Source: Bos javanicus
Taxonomy: Eukaryota > Chordata > Mammalia > Artiodactyla > Bovidae
NCBI RefSeq assembly: GCF_032452875.1
Contig: NC_083897.1
Span: forward strand, 5,872,854-5,936,853
DNA: 64,000 bases
Direction of reading: 5' to 3'
The notes beneath the pieces were generated by a model. That model did not search any database. It was not told where the DNA came from and saw only the letters and a list, made by a program, of their open reading frames with translations. Numbering within the stretch: position 1 is the first letter of the stretch; each line of letters starts with the position of its first letter. The translations under genes and the position numbers were made by a program. This document shows positions 23,681 to 35,085 of this stretch, piece by piece.

Positions 23681-24501
23681 ATGGAATATTCATATTATAA
23701 TAATTTGAGGTGGGTTTATTTACAAAGGGGCTGTTTACAAATTGCCAACATTCATTGGATCATAGAAATAGCAAGAGAGTTCCAGAAAAACATCTACTTC
23801 TGCTTTATTGACTACACTAAAGCCTTTGACTGTGTGGATCACAACAAACTGTGGAAAATTCTTAAAGAGATGGGAATACCAGACCACCTTACCTGCCTCC
23901 TGAGAAATCCATATGCAGGTCAAGAAGCAACAGTTAGAACCGGACATGGAACAACTGACTGGTTCCAAATTGGGAAAGGAGTACATCAAGGCTGTATATT
24001 GTCACCCTGCTTATTTAACTTATATGCAGAGTATATCATGTGAAATGCCTGGCTTGATGAAGCACAAGCTGGAATCAAGATTGTTGGGAGAAATATCATT
24101 AACCTCAGATATGCAGATGACACCACCCTTATGCAGAAAGTGAAGAGGGACTGAAGAGCCTCTTGATGAAAGTGAAAGAGGAGAGTGAAAATACTGGCTT
24201 AAAACTCAACATTCAAAAAACAAAGATCATGGCAACCGGTCCCATCACTTCATGGCAAATAGATAGGGAAACAATGGAAATAGTGAGAAACTTTATTTTT
24301 GGGGGCTCCAAAATCACTGCAGATGGTAACTGCAGCCGTGAAATTAAAAGACGCTTGCTCCTTGGAAGAAAAGCTATGATCAACCTTGACAGCATATTAA
24401 AAAGCAGAGACATTATTTTGCTGACAAAGGTCCATCTAGTCAAAGCAATGGTTTTTCCAGTAGTCATGTATGGATGTGTGTTGGATCATAAGGAAAACTG
24501 A
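23681..24501 (+). pseudogene. BovB reverse-transcriptase remnants
   Basis: The 120-codon frame at 23,681-24,043 carries palm motif A (CFIDYTKAFDCVDHNKLW) and motif B (QGCILSPCLFNLYAEY) and ends at a stop right after. A second frame, 24,163-24,501, is the C-terminal part. Between them the YADD segment is out of frame (around 24,110), so the catalytic palm is split. First codons of the upper frame are host DNA, not BovB. Confidence 0.82.
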
Positions 24502-24872
24502 GTGCAAAAGCATTGATGCTTTTGAACAATGGTGCTGGAGAAGACTCTTGAGAGTCCCTTGGACTGCAAGGAGATCAAATCAGTCAATCCTAAAGGAAAT
24601 CAGTGTTCATTGGAAGGACTGATGCATAAGCTGAAACTCCAATATTTTGGCTACCTGATGTGATAAACTGACTCATTTGAAAAGACCCTGATGCTGGGAA
24701 AACTTGAAGGCAGTAGGAGAAGGGGACGACAAAGGATGAGATGGTTGGATGGCATCACTGACTTGATGGATCTGAGTTTGAGCAAGGTCTGGGAGTTGGT
24801 TATGGCAGGGAAGCCTGGCATGTTGCAGTCCATGGGGTCACAAAGAGCTGAACATGACTGAGCAACTGAACT
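23740..24872 (+). mobile_element. BovB LINE 3' part, sense
   Basis: Starts inside the reverse transcriptase (ATTGCCAACATTCATTGG) and reaches the BovB 3' end (GACTGAGCAACTGAACTG). The flanks TTTACAAAGGGGCTGT (from 23,718) and TTCACAAAGCTGTGG (24,873) may be a diverged duplication. Right arm of the inverted pair with 22,716-23,559. Confidence 0.88.
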
Positions 24873-25284
24873 GTTCACAAAGCTGTGGACAGGGTGTATG
24901 AAACCAGAAGAGATAGTGCACAAACCAGGGAAAGTTGACATTGTCACCACGCCTAGTCCTGAGAGACAGGAAAGAGAGTGGCTACTGGAACCCAGATGGA
25001 GAGGGTTCATGGGAAAATGGCTTTAAGGCCAGTGACTTTCTTTTGAGAGAGATGCAGCTATCCAGAGTAAAACCTCATAAGAAGAGAACTAAGGGAATGA
25101 GTACATTGACATCACTCTCCTCTTTCCTGCTGGTCTTCTGCTGATATTCCCCATTGTCTGAACCTCACTGAAAGCCAGAGGGCAGGTGATTTCAGTGATC
25201 AGGCTCTGAGGCATGAAGCCAGATAATGAATACTAGAGAGTGAATCTGGGCCTGCAGTTTTATTTATGTCTATGATGTAACAGA
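24873..25284. other. Non-coding stretch, possible ancient repeat
   Basis: Around 25,150-25,220 (GAACCTCACTGAAAGCCAGA, GGGCAGGTGATTTC) the texture recalls an old mammalian repeat I cannot name. No gene seen. Confidence 0.35.
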
Positions 25285-25480
25285 CTCCTTCTTTAGATTA
25301 TTTCGTTTAATTTTTATAATAACTCCATAAGGGAATATTTTATTTGTCCCATTTTACTGATGAGAAGTTGAAGCATAATGAGTCTAATTAATTTGACCTG
25401 GGTCACACAGATAATTAAACTCAAATTTGGGCTCATATATATGATACTATATTTCTTCTCTTTACAAAGCTCATTATTGT
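25285..25480 (+). mobile_element. MIR SINE
   Basis: Core TTTCGTTTAATTTTTATAAT, then TTTTACTGATGAGAAGTTGA and TGGGTCACACAGATAATTAA. Diverged sense MIR. Confidence 0.75.
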
Positions 25481-25521
25481 TAGCTTACAGTTATTGAGAG
25501 GTTATTGAGTCTAATTCTCTT

Positions 25522-25769
25522 TTTTTTAAATTTTATTTTGTTTTTAAACTTTATATAATTGTATTAGTTTTGCCAAATATCAAAATGAATCCATCACAGG
25601 TATACATGTGCTCCCCATCCTGAACCCTCCTCCCTCCTCCCTCCCCATACCATCCCTCTGGGTCGTCCCAGTGCACTAGCCCCAAGCATCCAGTATCGTG
25701 CATTGAACCTGGACTGGCATCTCGTTTCATACATGATATTTTACATGTTTCAATGCCATTCAGATTTGG
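25522..25769 (-). mobile_element. L1_BT 3' UTR, antisense, 5'-truncated
   Basis: About 250 bp of young L1 3' end in reverse complement. Perfect 15-bp duplication GAGTCTAATTCTCTT at 25,507-25,521 and 25,770-25,784. The interrupted host sequence resembles another MIR-like fragment. Confidence 0.93.
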
Positions 25770-25884
25770 GAGTCTAATTCTCTTAAGAAGTAGCTACTAC
25801 TATTATCTCCATTTGTCTGAGGCACAGAAGTTAAATACCAAGGTTATAGACCTAATAAGATATAATAGCTACATTTAGATCCAG

Positions 25885-26067
25885 TTGTTTTTCAGTCACC
25901 CAGTCGTGTCCAACTCTTTGCAACCCCATGGACTGCAGCACACCAGGCTTTCCTGTCCTTCCACATAGCATGTTCTGGAAGGGATTGTTCCCTGACCAGG
26001 GAGTGAACCTGGGCCCCCTGCATTGGGAGCGCAGAGTCTTAGCCACCTGAGCTACCAGGGAAGTCCC
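25885..26067 (-). mobile_element. tRNA-headed SINE with BovA body, antisense
   Basis: The head, read on the minus strand, is closer to the cetartiodactyl CHR type (GGTGGCTAAGACTCTGCGCT, then a TTCACTCCCTGGTCAGGGAA-type block) but the body is the BovB-derived BovA. Flanks TTAGATCCAG (25,875-25,884) and TTAGACCCAG (26,068-26,077). Confidence 0.75.
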
Positions 26068-26077
26068 TTAGACCCAG

Positions 26078-26535
26078 AAAGTCATGTTAAACGACTTTAC
26101 TATGTGTTGACCTCTCATTTGTTTTCCAAAGTATATTATTATATTTGTTCATCCTTTCCTCCACATGACGAAACTCAGGTGAGAATAGCTTATATGATCC
26201 TTTCCCTTCTAACTCATGTCTTATCCCAGGCTTTAAATGAAGGAAGTGTTTGTAAATGGATTGCCCATCTCTTCATACCTTTCCCAAAGAAGGAAGCAAT
26301 TCTTTCCTTTACCTTGGCATTCATAGGCTTTTGTTCTTGTCTGCACCAGCATTTCATCTCTAGGAGTAGGGAATTGAATTTGTGTACTGCACAATTAGGA
26401 CAGCAAAATAACCTTATACCTGAGCTGGTTGTGAAAAATATCTCACTTAAATATTTTAAAAATCTGCTGCAAGATACACCTTTCTCTTTTTTTTATAGAA
26501 ATAAACCCTAAGCCACCACCATCACCACCACAACA
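26078..26535. other. Non-repeat stretch with an unassigned open frame
   Basis: A 162-codon open frame runs from 26,023 to 26,511 on the plus strand; its first residues lie in the antisense SINE and the rest in unassigned DNA. The product is hydrophobic and Ser/Phe-rich with no family motif, no clear start context and no neighbouring exon signals. I treat it as chance. A short (ACC)n tract follows at 26,513-26,533. Confidence 0.4.
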
Positions 26536-26548
26536 AAATATTGGGGAG

Positions 26549-26858
26549 TGAAAGTCACTCAGTTGTGTCCGACTCTTTGCGACCCCATGGACTATACAGT
26601 CCATGGAATTCTCCAGGCCAGAATACTGGCATGGGTAGCCATTTTCTTCTCCAGGGGATCTTCCCAACCCAGGGATCAAACCCAGGTCTCCTGCATTGCA
26701 GGCGTATTTCTTTACCAGCTGAGCCGCCAGAGAAGCCCAAGAATGCTCGAGTTGGTACCCTATCCCTTTTATAGCAGATCTTCCCGACCCAGGAATTGAA
26801 CTGGGGTCTCCTGCATGGCAGGCAGATTCTTTACTAACTGAGGTACTAGGGAAGCCCC
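26549..26858 (-). mobile_element. Two-headed Bov-tA SINE (Bov-tA3-like), antisense
   Basis: BovA body plus two tRNA-like heads in reverse complement. Flanks AAATATTGGGGAG (26,536-26,548) and AAATATTGGAGAG (26,859-26,871). Confidence 0.88.
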
Positions 26859-26871
26859 AAATATTGGAGAG

Positions 26872-27416
26872 AGAGCTTCTAAATCTGTTTTAATAGAATT
26901 AAGAGTCTGAAATATTATTGTCAGAGTTCCCAGAGTAAATTAACATTTTAATAATTTTTATTATTTTAAATACCTGAATAACACAGTAATTTTAGAAAAT
27001 ACAGATAAATGGCAAGAAGAATGTAAAAAGTGATCCATAATCTCACAATCTAGAGATAAATACTGTTTACATTTTGTAACATTTCTTGGTATACTATCTT
27101 TGTATATATGAACTTATTTTGATGGATGTTTAAAGTATATACTTATAATTGTTAAAATATACAAATTATTCATGCTCATTGGAGAATAAATGTAAATAAT
27201 GCAGTTTAAAAAAGGAATCAAAATACAAATTAACACAGAACTAACCAAGATTAATGTTTTGGTGATTTTCTTTCCAGATTATTTTTTATGCATATGCCTG
27301 TGCATATATACACCTGAGCACATTTTACAAAAGTAGCATCATGCTGTATATGTTGTTTGTGGCCTGATTCATGAATACATACTATTGTCCTATTTGGAGG
27401 TACTAACTTAATTTCT
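26872..27416. repeat. Probable ancient repeat, AT-rich, unresolved
   Basis: The pattern ATAATCTCACAATCTAGAGA then TTTTACAAAAGTAGCATCAT resembles a common old mammalian repeat 3' end. The family is not certain. No coding signal. Confidence 0.35.
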
Positions 27417-27486
27417 TTTAAATTTTTTTCTTAAAAATTGAAGTATAGTTGATTACAGTATTGTGTTTCGGGTGTACATGAAAGTG

Positions 27487-27840
27487 GAGAAGACTCTTGT
27501 GAGTCCCTTGGACTGCAAGGAGATCCAACCAGTCCATCCTAAAGGAGACCAATCCTGGGTGTTCATTGGAAGGACTGATGCTGAGGCTGAAACTCCAATA
27601 GTTTGGCCACCTCATGCGAAGAGTTGACTCACTGGAAAAGACCCTGATGCTGGGAGGGCTTGGGGGCAGGAGGAGAAGGGGACGACAGAGGATGAGATGG
27701 CTGGATGGCATCACCGACTTGATGGACATGAGTTTGAGTGAACTCCGGGAGTTGGTGATGGACAGAGAGGCCTGGCGTGCTGCAATTCATGGGATCACAA
27801 AGAGTCGGACATGACTGAGCGACTGAACTGAACTGAACTG
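27487..27840 (+). mobile_element. BovB 3' end, sense
   Basis: About 350 bp of BovB 3' terminus ending GAGCGACTGAACTGAACTG. Inserted in the antisense L1 3' UTR; the TG-rich flank at 27,841-27,880 blurs the duplication. The 66-codon frame 27,614-27,814 is the last BovB coding stretch. Confidence 0.88.
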
Positions 27841-28203
27841 ATGTGTGTATGTGTATGTGAGTGCATGTGTGTATGTTTGAAGATATTGGGTGGAGTTTCC
27901 TGTGCTATACAGTAAATCCTTGTTGTTGTTCGTTGTTCAGTTACCCAGTCGTTTCCAACTCTTTGTGTTCCCATTGACTGTAGCATGACAGGCTTCTCTG
28001 TCCCTCACCATCTCCCCAAATTTGCCTAAGTTCATGTCCATTGCATCAGTGATGCCATCCAGCCATCTCATCCTCTGATGCCTTCTTCTCCTTCAGACCT
28101 CAATATTTCCCAGCATAGGGGACTTTTCCAAGAATCAGCTGTTCGCAGCAGGTGAGCAAAATACTGGAGTTTCAGCCTCAGTATCAGTCCTTCCAATGAA
28201 TAT

Positions 28204-29462
28204 TCAGTTGATTTCCCTTAAGATTGACTGGTTCAATCTCCTTGCTGTCCAAGAGACTCTCAGGAGTCTTCTGCAACACCATAGTTTTAAGGCATCAGTT
28301 TTCAAGAAGCACTCCACCTTCTTTACGGTCCAGCTCTCACAACCGTACATGACTACTGGGAAGACCATAGCCTTGGCTGTATGGACTTTTGTTGGCAGAG
28401 TAATGTCTCTGCTTTTCAACACACTGTTGAAGTTTGTCATAGCTTTCCTGCTGACAAGCAAACGTCTTCTGATTTCATGGCTGCACTCACCGTCTACAGT
28501 GATTTTAGAGCCCATGAAGAGGAAATCTGTCACTACTTCCGCCTTTTCCCCTTCTATTTGCCATGAAGTAATGGGTCTGAATGCCATGATCTTAGTTTTT
28601 TTTTTTAATATTTAGTTTTAAGCCAGCTCTTTCACTCTCCTCCTTCACTGTCCTCAAAGGCTCTTAGTTCCTCTTCGATTTCTGCCACTAGAGTGGTATC
28701 ATCCACATATCTGAGGTTGTTGATGTTTCTCCCACCTATCTTGATTCCAGCTTGTAACTCATCCAACCCAGCATTTCTCATGGTGTGCTCAGTATATGGA
28801 TTAAACAAACAGGATGACAGCAGATAGCCGTGTCGTATTCCTATCTCAATCTTGAACCAATCAGTTTTTCCAACAGGAGTCTTACCTTGACCCACATACA
28901 GGTTTCTCAGGAGACAGGTAAGATGGTCTGGTTTTTCCCATCTCTCATTAAGTGCTTTCCTCAGTTTATTATGATCCACAGAGTCAAAGGCTTTGGCATA
29001 GTCCATGAAATAGAGGTAGATGCTTTTTTTGAGTTTCCTAGGTTTCTCTGTGATCCAGTTAAAGTCATAATTTGATCTCTGGTTCCTCTTTCTATTCTAA
29101 ATCCAGCTTGGACATCTGGAAGTTCTTGGTTCACATAATGTTGAAGCCCAGCATGCAAGATTTTAAGCATGACCTTACTAGTGTGTGAGATGAGTGCAAC
29201 TGTCCAATGGTTAGAACATTCTTTGGTACTATGCTTCTTGGGAATTGGGATGAGGATTGACCTTTTTCCAGTCCTGTGGTCACTGCTGGGTCTTCCAGAT
29301 TTGCTGACATAATGAACTCAGCATCTTGATGGCATCATCCTTTTGGGTTTTGAATAGTTCCATTGGAATTCCATCACATCCACTAGCTTTATTAACAGCA
29401 GTGTTTCCTAAGGCCCACTTGACTTCACTCTCCTGAATATCTGGCTCTGGGTGGCTGACCAC
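28204..29462 (-). pseudogene. BovB reverse-transcriptase remnants (old copy)
   Basis: Minus-strand frames 29,280-29,462, 28,961-29,170, 28,632-29,006 and 28,204-28,587 are consecutive pieces of the reverse transcriptase and C-terminus. The catalytic block reads YVDD where most copies read YADD. Frame breaks separate all pieces. Non-functional. Confidence 0.78.
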
Positions 29463-29801
29463 ACCATCGTGGTCATCTGGTTCATCTGAATCTTTTTTTA
29501 TATGGTTCTTCTGTGTATTCTTTCCATGCCTTCTTGATCTCTTCAGAGTCTACTAGGTCTCTTCTGTTTATGTCCTTTATTGTGCCCATCTTTGGACAAA
29601 ATGTTGCTTGATATCTCCAGTTTTCTTGAAGAGATCTCTAGTCTTTCCCCTTCTATTATTTTTTTCTAGTTTTATACATTGTTCATTGAAGAAGGCCTTC
29701 TTGTCTCTCCAGGCTGTTCTTTGGAAATCTGTGTTTGGTTGGATATACCTTTCCCTTTCTCCCTTGCTTTTAATTTCTCTTCTTTCTTTAGCTATTTGTA
29801 A

Positions 29802-30715
29802 TAGAACTGGCCATGGAACAACAGACTGGTTCCAAATAGGAAAAGGAGTATGTCAAGGCTGTATATTGTCACGCTGCTTATTTAACTTATATGCAGAGTA
29901 CATCATGAGAAACGCTGGGCTGAAAGAAGCACAAGCTGGAGTCAAGATTGCCAGGAGAAATATCAATAACCTTAGATATGTAGATGACACCACCCTTATG
30001 GCAGAAAGTGAAGAGGAACTAAAAAGCCTCTTGAGGAGAGTGAAAAAGTTGGCTTAAAGCTCAACATTCAGAAAACGAAGATCATGGCATCTGGTCCCAT
30101 CACTTCATGGGAAATAGATGGGGAAACAGTGGAAACAGTGTCAGACTTTATTTTGGGGGGCTCCAAAATCACTGCAGATGGTGACTGCAGCCATGAAATT
30201 AAAATATGCTTACTCCTTAGAAGAAAAGTTAGGACCAACCTAGATAGCATATTGAAAAGCAGAGACAGTACTTTGCCAACAAAGGTCCGTCTAGTCAAGG
30301 CTGTGGTTTTTCCAGTGGTCATGTATGGATGTGAGAGATGGACTGTGAAGAAAGCTGAGCGCTGAAGAATTGATGCTTTTGAATTGTGGTGTTGGAGAAG
30401 ACTCTTGAGAGTCCCTTGGAGTGCAAGGAGATCCAACCAGTCCATTCTGAAGATCAGCCATGGGATTTCTTTGGAGGGAATGATGCTGAAGCTGAAACTC
30501 CAGTACTTTGGCCACCTCATGTGAAGAGTTGACTCATTGGAAAAGACTCTGATGCTGGGAGGGACTGGGGACCGGAGGAGAAGGGGATGACAGAGGATGA
30601 GATGGCTGGATGGCATCACTGACTCGATGGATGTGAGTCTGAGTGAACTCCGGGGTTGCAGCACTCCGGGGTTGCAAAGAGTAGGACACGACTGAGCGAC
30701 TGAACTGAACTGAAC
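29802..30715 (+). mobile_element. BovB 3' part, sense, nested in antisense BovB
   Basis: Starts mid-reverse transcriptase (AGAACTGGCCATGGAACAAC), includes motif B, YVDDTTLMAESEEELKS, and the 3' end with a GAACTGAACTGAACTGAA tail. The host BovB resumes at GGCCTCCTCAG. No clear duplication longer than a few bases is visible. Near 30,645-30,675 the word ACTCCGGGGTTGCA is doubled where other copies have about 40 bp of different sequence. Confidence 0.85.
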
Positions 30716-31805
30716 TGAAGGCCTCCTCAGATAACCACTTTGCTTTCTTGCTTTTCTTTTTATTTGGGATGGTTTTGTTCATTGTCTCCTGTACAATATT
30801 ATGGACCTCTGTCCGTAGTTCTTCAGGCACACTGTTTATAAGTTCTAATCCCTTGAATCTGTTTGTTACCTCCACTGCATATTCATAGGGGATTTGATTT
30901 AAGTTGTACCTGGCTTGCCTAGTGGTTTTCCACTTTCATTAGTTTAAACCTAAATTTTACTATGAGAAGCTGATGGTCTGAGCCATAGTCAGCTCCAAGT
31001 CTTGTTTTTGCTGACTGTATACTTATTGCTTATCTATTTTATGTATGGTAGTTTGTATCTGTTAATTTTATATTTCTATTTTGTCCTTCCTATTCCTCAT
31101 TTCCCCCTTGGTAGCCATAAGTTTGTCTATGTCTGTGACTATTTCTGTTTTTTTAAATAGATTCATTTGTAACATTATTTTTTTAAGATTCCACATGTAA
31201 GCAATATTATATTTGTCTTCCTCTGTTTGGCATACTACACTAAGTATGAAAATTTTGGGTCCATCCATATCACTGCAAATAGCATTATTTCATTCTTTTT
31301 ATGGCTGAGTAATATTCCATTGTATGTATGTACCACACTGTGTTTATCCATTCACTTGTCAATTGTTATTTAGGTTGCTTCCATTACTGGGCTATTGTAA
31401 ATAGTACTGCAGTAAACACTGGGTACATGTATCTTTTTGATTTAGATTTTCTCTGGATATATGCCCAGTAGTGGGACTGCTGGATCATATGGTAGCTCTG
31501 TTTCTAGGTTTTTTGAGAAACCTCCATAATGTTTTCCATCATAGCTGTACCAATTTTCATTCCTACCAACAGTGTAGGAGGGTTCCCTTTTCTCCACATC
31601 CTCTCCAGCATTTATTGTTTGCAGATTTTTTGATGATTGCCTTTCTGACCATCGTGAGGTGATACCTAATTGTCGTATTGGTTTGCATTTCTCTAATAAT
31701 TAGTGATATTGAACATCTTTTCATGTTCCTGCTGACCATCTGTATTTCTTTGGAGAAATGTCTATTTAGGTCATCAGCCCATGTTTTTATTAGATTGCTG
31801 ATCAT

Positions 31806-32689
31806 CTATTATAATACTGTGGTAAAATATGTATATGAATTTAATTTTTTCCTCTATAAAATTCTTTTGAAGTTTTTTACTAGAATGAGCTATCTTTACA
31901 AATTTTTAGAGTACAGTTGATCAAAACAACTTAGGTATATCAATGTTTTGACAAATAATTAAAAGATAAAATGCTATTTGAAATGCATTTCTTAATGAAA
32001 TGATAGCTGCTTTTCAATTAGCTTTTTCAATTTGTAGATGAGTTTTATTATTTTTTCCTAAGTTAAAAAAATTTTTGGAGTATGTAAATATAGATGAATT
32101 TGTTCTCATACACAATTAGATGTGAATGGAAAGAATTTTGTTGTAGAAGTGTCTCTTAATCCTTTGAATTCCTTTTTAATTATATGTCAAAAATCACATA
32201 CTCACTTATCAAAACTTATTTTTAATGATCCATCAGCTGACAGCTCAATTAGATTCTCCTTCAATTTTGTTAAAAACAAGGAATTACAAATTACCTAACT
32301 TGGGATATTACTCACCCATTAGTCATTCATTTTATCATCTTCATTAACATAATTTCACCCTGTCCCTTTGTTTGGCACACCATAGCTTTTTCATCCTGTG
32401 GCAATATACTATAGTAAAATTAGTGATGGCTGAGAGCTATTCTTTATTTTTTTCTGAGTGACAGAAGGGTTTTGTAAGTGGGGAGCTGGAAAAAGAATCT
32501 GCAGATTGCAGGTGCCCTCTCAGGCAGATAACTATTAGCAAAGTATTCATATGGAAGTTGAAAGTCTGAAATTGATTATCTCAAAACTCTCCATTTTCCC
32601 ACAAACTCATCGGAAAGTTTTCCATGTACCTTGAGAGGTATATGTGCCATGTTTTATGATCTTTGATTTTGAATGTGATATACCATTGC
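31806..32689. other. AT-rich intergenic stretch
   Basis: No assignable repeat or coding signal. Confidence 0.45.
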
Positions 32690-32815
32690 TTCATCTCCAT
32701 TAGTCTTTTTTCCATCAATAAAATTGTAAAGTACTTGATGGCATAGATTGCATGTTTATATCTTCCCACCTGATATGATTCTGGGCATGCAATAGGAGCT
32801 CAATAAGTACTGTAT
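32690..32815 (+). mobile_element. L2 LINE 3' end
   Basis: AAATTGTAAAGTACTTGATGG then TGCAATAGGAGCTCAATAAG: the standard L2 3' terminus, diverged, sense. Confidence 0.7.
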
Positions 32816-35085
32816 TAATCTGAATATGTACTTGAGGCTATTCTTTCTATAAAATGAGAACTGAGCTAAAATATAAGCATAGTGAAATAAAGTGGAGGCA
32901 GTTCCAGGAGACAGCAGGTTTGCAGAATACAGGGACAACAAAAGAAGCAAATGAACAATAGAATGCAATCGACCAGAGGCATTTTCTGGATCACAATCAT
33001 GGTTAAACATCTCCTATTTTCACAGGAAAATCAATAGTAATTTTAGATCCCTTTTGTTTTTTTTCAGTGGTCTTGGTGATTTGAGCCAACTTTCTGCCTA
33101 TCTGAATGCTACTCATGTTTCAGGAACCATTGCCCATTCCTTAAATCATTCCTGACTTCTGAGCTTTTTTTTTTTTCTTCAATATCTCTGAACAACTATT
33201 TATAACCTGTAGCATATAATTTTGAATTTACTTATGTATTATACTGTATTGTTTGAAGTTCTATCCTAACTTTGCCTGGTTTCCTTGATTAGTTTAAAGG
33301 CAGGGATGAAGTTTTATTTTGTGTGGTAAATACTTTGTAAATATTTGAAGTTTGAAAGTCCTCCTCAAGTGTACTATAGCATGCTTTTGAATGTCATAAA
33401 CATTTGAGGCCCTTAGAAATACTGATCCTAATCTATAAATAACTTGGTTGAGAATCAGATAAACACCTCCCCTTATTTTGTATTATCTGTAAGGTTTTTC
33501 ATAAACTGTTCATTTTATTACCAATTTTATGGAGAATATCCTATTGTTTATGATAAGAGGCATCAACAGTAGCCTTGCTTACAGTCATTTAGCAGCTGTG
33601 TAATTACCAAACGTAGGCCTAAGTGTGCTGCAGATTTTGGTCATTGTGGTCGATTAGTTTGTGGGTGCTATTAAGCTTTCAGTGTTTATTATAAAGACTT
33701 CTATTTTAATGTAAGATCTAATCACTTTGAAGCCATTTCCTGCCATTGTTGCCCCTAAATATGATCATTTCTATTTGTTAGCAAGGAAACATTTCCCCAC
33801 ATTGTATCTTCTTCCTTGTATAATAACTGAGACATCCCATGGAGCTGTAGCCAGACAGGGAGATGGGCAAACTTTGAAGTCATTAAGACTTTCTTGAAGT
33901 ATAAGTTTCTGTATAAGCACTTTCTGATAACCATTTTCTCTTTTCCATTAGATCAGTGTTTTGCAATATATAGGTTTGAGTTTTAAAAGTTAATGAATTT
34001 TCTTTAACTTCTATGGTAACATTGAGGTTAGTCAAAAATAAAACAAGCATAAAAGAAAGATAGTGGCTCTGAAAGGAATGAGAGTAGGAATTGATTTACT
34101 TATGATCCTACCCTGGACAAATGCTTTTGAGTGACTGAATTAAAAGGACAATGAATGTAGATTGCTATAATACTTTCTATAACTTGATAATAGAACATAT
34201 GCAGCTATTAATAACGATAATTTAGAGCTATGTTTGGAATGATAAAATGCTCTTGACGTATTATTGAGTGAACAAAGAAAATTAAAAATAAATCTTATCA
34301 GCGAAATTTTGTTTATGTGTATCTATATACACATATTTATCTGTGGGTTTATAGAGGTCAAACTATCAGGCTAAAGCTTTAGATGTGTTTAACTAGTTCT
34401 GTTCTCTTGTAACTAAATCAAAATACCAAAACTGAATTTGGGATATTATTAGCTGCCATTGTCATTTTGTGACTTGGAGAAATATTGCTCCTGACTAATG
34501 AATAAACTTTCATATCCTGTAAAGAAAAGTATCCTTTGCAAAATTCCTGAGAATTTCTCAGTCATATGTTCTCATGGTTACTCCTGCCATGAATTTCCTG
34601 CTTGCTCTGAATTTTGTCTTCCTCTTATCTCACCTGTGACTGATATTCTGTTTGGGCTCACTTAATGAACAGGAAGTTTTCTTTGTAGCAGTGCTAATAA
34701 CTTAGATTTGAATATGAGTCCTCATGCCAGTCAGCCAGTTGTATATCTCACCTTGTACATTTTGTCCTCAGGCTCAGTCCTTCTATCTTCTTGACAACTC
34801 CCTTACTCTCTTTCACATCCCTGTGGTCCTCCATCTAAGAAAACAAAACTAACCCAATTCCCTTTACCGTATTATGCAGAACAGTGTATAGTTTATTGAT
34901 TAGTGAATATCTTTTTGAATTCAAAGACTCATTAATGTGCTATGCTAAAAGGGACATTCACTACTGATCTTATCTGCCTCAGAACTGGCAAGGCTTTGAA
35001 ATTATTTTCCCTTACTGTTTTCCTCATCAATCTCCAAAAGTGGGGGAGTGTCACAAAACCTCAAAGATAGGAATTAGGCAGAAGT
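32816..35085. other. Repeat-poor, non-coding island
   Basis: About 2.3 kb with no recognised mobile element and no long open frame. The longest recent-repeat-free stretch in the window together with 20.3-22.4 kb. No RNA gene or promoter signal I would defend. Confidence 0.4.

Larger units (their letters stand above)
27936..31021 (-). mobile_element. BovB LINE (diverged), antisense, host of another BovB
   Basis: Older BovB copy, present as 27,936-29,801 and 30,716-31,021, running from the 3' end to a 5' truncation near the end of the endonuclease region (GTATACAGTCAG-type word on the minus strand). Minus-strand fragments include SWTMPKPLTLWI and MDYAKAFDSVDHNKLR (motif A) and YVDDTTLVAEIEEEL (YADD-equivalent, Val for Ala). 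It sits in an old L1. A younger sense BovB interrupts it at 29,802. Confidence 0.85.
27417..31805 (-). mobile_element. Old L1 3' end, antisense, carrying BovB insertions
   Basis: L1 pieces at 27,417-27,486 (AATTGAAGTATAGTTGATTA), 27,841-27,935 (TGTGCTATACAGTAAATCCT) and 31,022-31,805 (GAGTAATATTCCATTGTATG, GGATCATATGGTAGCTCTG, TCCTACCAACAGTGTAGGAG). Order and orientation are continuous once the BovB copies are removed. Confidence 0.85.

Noticed and set aside
26023..26511. 162-codon open frame mostly in unassigned DNA, a possible host exon or small gene
   Set aside because: It starts inside an antisense SINE, has no recognised motif, no convincing start context and no neighbouring splice or polyadenylation pattern. 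Length is within chance for this much sequence.
29608..30057. 149-codon frame with reverse-transcriptase motifs as an intact BovB segment
   Set aside because: Its first third is antisense of the outer BovB; only the part after 29,802 is true reverse-transcriptase sequence.
30068..30664. 198-codon minus-strand frame in the inner BovB
   Set aside because: Antisense shadow of the BovB 3' coding region. The same antisense pattern (SIESVMPSSHLILCHPLLL) recurs in every BovB copy, a property of base composition and not a gene.
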